A DNA stretch of 9,101 bases. Source: Pseudomonadota bacterium. Its GTDB lineage: Bacteria > Desulfobacterota > GWC2-55-46 > JADFVP01. The notes beneath the pieces were generated by a model, which worked only from the letters and a program-made list of their open reading frames with translations, did not search any database and was not told the DNA's origin. The stretch spans positions 1 to 9,101 of the forward strand of contig JADFVP010000052.1 in assembly GCA_015222595.1 (NCBI GenBank), in the 5' to 3' direction. A program made the translations under genes and the position numbers. Shown here one piece after another: positions 6,902-9,101 of this stretch; within the stretch, counting starts at the first letter, position 1, and every line of letters begins with the position of its first letter.

Positions 6902-7720
6902 ATGACGCAAAGTAGAAAGACAACTTTTTTCATACTGACGCTCCTAACCCTTGCGCTCTTTACAGCCACAAGCGCAACCGCCTCCTCTAAACTGATGGAA
7001 CTTGATAACGTTGAACCGGTACAGTACGCCAAGAGTTCCGTTGACGACTCTTTTGACTCTTCTGACGAAGACTTCGACGACGACGAGTTCGGCGATGAAG
7101 AGGAACTGGCCCCTATGCCAGACCCCTTTGAGTCGATAAACCGCCTGACCTTCGCCTTCAACGACAAGCTCTACTTCTGGGCCCTTAAACCTGCGGCAAA
7201 GGGGTACATGGCAGTAGTTCCCGAGTCGGGAAGGGTGGCAGTAAAGCACTTTTTTAACAATCTCGCAGCGCCAATCCGTATAGTTAACACCGCGCTTCAG
7301 TTAAAGTTCAAAGAGAGCGTAACAGAGATAGCGCGCTTTTCGGTAAATACCACCTTTGGCTTAGCGGGCTTTAGAGACACTGCAACGGATACTTGGGAGA
7401 TGCCGCTCTACCGCGAAGACTTCGGCCAGACGCTCGGCCACTACGGCTCCGGCCCCGGTTTCTTCATCAACCTGCCCTTCTACGGCCCGTCGAGCTTAAG
7501 AGACGGCGTGGGCCTTATAGGAGATACCGCAGTAGATCCGCGCACCTATCTGCCGCCGGATAAGCCGCTTGAGAAGCTCGGCGTTACCGCCTACAAGGCT
7601 GTTAACAGCACTTCGCTCAATATCGATTTCTACGACGACATTAAGGCCGACGCGCTAGACCCGTACACCTACATAAGAGACGCATTCCACCAGTACAGAG
7701 AGCACCTGGTGACAGAGTAG
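6902..7720 (+). CDS. mlaA: MlaA (VacJ) family outer-membrane phospholipid protein lacking a lipobox
   Basis: By family MlaA sits in the outer membrane, takes misplaced phospholipid from the outer leaflet and passes it to MlaC. Numbering from the ATG at 6902 (272 residues): signal peptide about 1-28 (SRKTTFFILTLLTLALFTA, likely cleaved after ATA), a linker with 14 acidic residues among 21 (48-68), then the MlaA domain from 74: DPFESINRLTFAFND (74-88), FSVNTTFGLAGFRDTAT (146-162), EDFGQTLGHYGSGPG (172-186), INLPFYGPSSLRDGVG (189-204), DPRTYLPP (212-219) and YTYIRDAFHQYR (255-266). The protein has no cysteine at all, so it cannot be lipidated like E. coli MlaA. An ATG at 6866 would add 12 residues in front of the signal peptide; neither start has a strong ribosome site, and 6902 is preferred because it gives a normal short n-region. 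Confidence 0.92.
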   Translation: MTQSRKTTFFILTLLTLALFTATSATASSKLMELDNVEPVQYAKSSVDDSFDSSDEDFDDDEFGDEEELAPMPDPFESINRLTFAFNDKLYFWALKPAAKGYMAVVPESGRVAVKHFFNNLAAPIRIVNTALQLKFKESVTEIARFSVNTTFGLAGFRDTATDTWEMPLYREDFGQTLGHYGSGPGFFINLPFYGPSSLRDGVGLIGDTAVDPRTYLPPDKPLEKLGVTAYKAVNSTSLNIDFYDDIKADALDPYTYIRDAFHQYREHLVTE

Positions 7721-7774
7721 CTTTTTTGGAGTATCATTAAGAGAACAGCACTTGTAAGAGTAATCTAACCTCAT

Positions 7775-7780
7775 GGAGAG
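7775..7780 (+). promoter_or_regulatory. Ribosome binding site of mlaC
   Basis: GGAGAG followed by an eight-base spacer and the ATG at 7789. It fixes the mlaC start and excludes the out-of-frame ATG at 7773. Confidence 0.7.
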
Positions 7781-7788
7781 CAGACGTC

Positions 7789-8412
7789 ATGAAGCAGATA
7801 CAGACGATAAAGAACAGACTCAACATACTACTCCTCGCATTCGTCGTGGCGTTGCTGCTGTCGCCTTTAGGCGCTGAGGCCGCAACCCCGACCGCTTCGA
7901 TACAGGGCGCAATAGACGGAGTTATAAAGATACTGAATACCGATTCCTTGAAGGGCGATGCGAAGCGGAATGTAAGAAGAGAGAAGATTCGTGGAGCGAT
8001 AGGGGCGAGCTTCAGCTTCGAGGCCATGAGCAAGCGTTCTCTAGGCAAGCACTGGAAGAAGCTAACGGGCGCCGAGAAGAGCGAGTTCGTAGAGGTCTTC
8101 GGCACGATGATAGAGAACTCTTACATCTCCAAGCTCGAAAAGTATACCGACGAGAAGGTCTTGTACGAAAAAGAGACCATAAAGAAGACGAGCGCCGAGG
8201 TGCGCACCCAGGTCGTGACGTCGAGCGGCACCAAGATACCTATTAACTACCGCATGAGCAACAAGACCGGTGACTGGCTGGTCTACGACGTGGTGGTCGA
8301 GGGCGTGAGCCTTGTAAGGAACTACCGCTCGCAGTTTGCGCAGGTTCTGAAGAAAGAGCCTATAGGCACTCTTATTGCGACGCTCAAGGACAAGTCCGCA
8401 AAATCGATGTAG
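7789..8412 (+). CDS. mlaC: Periplasmic phospholipid-binding protein MlaC (Ttg2D family)
   Basis: Soluble periplasmic carrier that by family shuttles phospholipid between MlaA and the MlaFEDB complex; 207 residues, normal length. A signal peptide is clear: basic MKQIQTIKNR, hydrophobic core 11-26, probable cleavage after AEA (29-31). Family motifs: FSFEAMSKRSLGKHWKKLT (75-93), then the region around FVEVFGTMIENSYISKLEKY (100-119), and near the end VYDVVVEGVSLVRNYRSQF (165-183), which helps form the lipid pocket. It is the last gene of the operon, 68 bases after mlaA, and is followed by a terminator 15 bases beyond its stop. A poly-T run just after the mlaA stop (7723-7728) lacks an adjacent stem, so continued transcription from mlaA is likely. 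Confidence 0.95.
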   Translation: MKQIQTIKNRLNILLLAFVVALLLSPLGAEAATPTASIQGAIDGVIKILNTDSLKGDAKRNVRREKIRGAIGASFSFEAMSKRSLGKHWKKLTGAEKSEFVEVFGTMIENSYISKLEKYTDEKVLYEKETIKKTSAEVRTQVVTSSGTKIPINYRMSNKTGDWLVYDVVVEGVSLVRNYRSQFAQVLKKEPIGTLIATLKDKSAKSM

Positions 8413-8427
8413 CGCCGAAGTTTTCCG

Positions 8428-8461
8428 GGCCGGCGTCTTTTTAGAGACGTCGGCCTTTTTT
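8428..8461 (+). terminator. Rho-independent terminator of the mla operon
   Basis: An 11-bp stem (8428-8438 with 8445-8455), GC-rich with one G-T pair, has a six-base TTTTAG loop and six Ts straight after (8456-8461). It lies 15 bases downstream of the mlaC stop and before the next gene, so it closes the mlaFEDBAC transcript and suggests the following gene has its own promoter. Confidence 0.9.
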
Positions 8462-8491
8462 ATTCTAAACTTATAAGAAACGGGTCCATCT

Positions 8492-9101
8492 ATGGAGAAG
8501 TCTAAGAGAGTATCGGAGGCTGAGTGGGAAGAGGCCCTTGGGGTGCACAACCTCTTTAAGCGCATCAACAACTCCGTTATAAACGAGTATAAAGAGACCT
8601 CGCCGCTCGACCTCCTCTCCATGGCCTTCGAGCCGTTCGGCATGATTGCCGACGCAGTAGTGACCCTCTACCCTAACTCTCAGTCCCAGACCGAGTATTT
8701 TCTCCGCATGTACCACATCGGACCTGAGACCAAGTACAACCTTGATATTCACAATATGCCAGTCGGCAAGGGCGGTTTTCTAAAGCGCGTCTCTTCCGCT
8801 ACAGATCCGCTGCTGGTGCCGGACATCACTCCTGAGCTAGCCCCCGGCGACTTCGACACCCTGCCGTGGCTCGCCTCCATGCGCACAGCCCTGGTTGTGC
8901 CGACCATAAGCCTTGCCGGCAACATGGCCTCTACCATTATCTTCGCTAAAGAGCCCGACGCCTTCAAGGGGTCGGATCTGAAGTCCAACATGGTCTTGAC
9001 CTACGCCATGACCAATGTCGTGCTGACGCTGATTTTGCGCATAGAGGCCGACAAGGCCAGAGACGCGCTGAACGTGGAGCTTGCAAGCGTCGGGCGCATA
9101 C
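8492..9101 (+). CDS. GAF-domain regulator, probably RsbU/SpoIIE-type PP2C phosphatase (3'-partial)
   Basis: The frame is open from the ATG at 8492 to the right edge (203 complete codons). No membrane segment or signal peptide is seen. A short N-terminal helical region (1-35) leads into a GAF domain (about 36-185) with core features such as MPVGKGGFLKRVSSA (89-103), LLVPDI (107-112), ALVVPTISLAGNMASTIIFA (133-152) and FKGSDL (158-163). After it comes IEADKARDALNVELASVGRI (184-203). In this position, an EL-A-x-x-G/R-x-I segment is the typical helix that precedes a PP2C (SpoIIE) catalytic domain in RsbU-like phosphatases, usually continuing IQ..LLP. The catalytic domain itself is out of view, so a GAF-containing sigma-54 activator or histidine kinase remains possible. 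A phosphatase here would be the natural opponent of the RsbW-like kinase. The ribosome site is weak. Confidence 0.68.
   Translation, partial: MEKSKRVSEAEWEEALGVHNLFKRINNSVINEYKETSPLDLLSMAFEPFGMIADAVVTLYPNSQSQTEYFLRMYHIGPETKYNLDIHNMPVGKGGFLKRVSSATDPLLVPDITPELAPGDFDTLPWLASMRTALVVPTISLAGNMASTIIFAKEPDAFKGSDLKSNMVLTYAMTNVVLTLILRIEADKARDALNVELASVGRI

Noticed and set aside
7721..7730. Poly-T run after mlaA as a terminator
   Set aside because: No adjacent GC-rich stem; the nearest palindrome (CACCTGGTG) is small and separated from the Ts.
8062..8643. Antisense open frame (193 codons) across mlaC and its terminator
   Set aside because: It crosses the terminator stem and overlaps conserved mlaC codons; no ribosome site or motif.

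Overview
The window reads as chromosomal DNA of an uncultured or little-studied Gram-negative (diderm) bacterium. A complete Mla (maintenance of outer-membrane lipid asymmetry) gene set, including the outer-membrane component, requires two membranes. Gene order, frequent ATA (Ile) and AGG/AGA (Arg) codons, a moderately GC-rich base composition and the very long PAS/GAF sensor kinase are most like Desulfobacterota / former Deltaproteobacteria. That placement is an inference from style, not a phylogenetic result.

Layout. (1) 1-3483, plus strand: the 3' part of a large multi-PAS/GAF hybrid histidine kinase with a C-terminal receiver. Its N-terminus lies outside the window. (2) About 3506-3540: a strong stem-loop between convergent genes, probably terminating both. 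(3) 3603-4040, minus strand: a small SpoIIAB/RsbW-type GHKL serine kinase (anti-sigma-factor kinase family). (4) 4041-4308: a divergent intergenic region holding control signals for the kinase and the following operon. (5) 4309-8412, plus strand: one operon in the order mlaF-mlaE-mlaD-mlaB-like STAS-mlaA-mlaC, closed by a Rho-independent terminator at 8428-8461. (6) 8492 to the right edge: the 5' part of a gene encoding a GAF domain followed by a linker typical of RsbU/SpoIIE-type PP2C phosphatases.

How the genes work together. MlaF (ATPase), MlaE (permease), MlaD (MCE ring) and the STAS protein form the inner-membrane lipid ABC transporter. MlaC is the periplasmic phospholipid carrier and MlaA the outer-membrane component. 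Most striking is that the operon is bracketed by an RsbW-like serine kinase and a probable RsbU-like phosphatase. The operon's own STAS protein keeps the Asp-Ser-Ser-Gly phosphorylation motif of anti-anti-sigma factors. All three parts of a partner-switching module (kinase, STAS substrate, phosphatase) therefore surround a lipid transporter whose STAS subunit normally regulates the ATPase. Phospho-control of Mla lipid transport is the most interesting hypothesis here.

Other oddities are a tandem duplication of the 3' end of mlaF that fills the mlaF-mlaE gap, a cysteine-free MlaA with a highly acidic linker in place of a lipobox, a Cys/His-rich GAF domain in the sensor kinase, and near-identical DNA repeats between its PAS domains. 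No tRNA, rRNA, CRISPR array or mobile element was seen.
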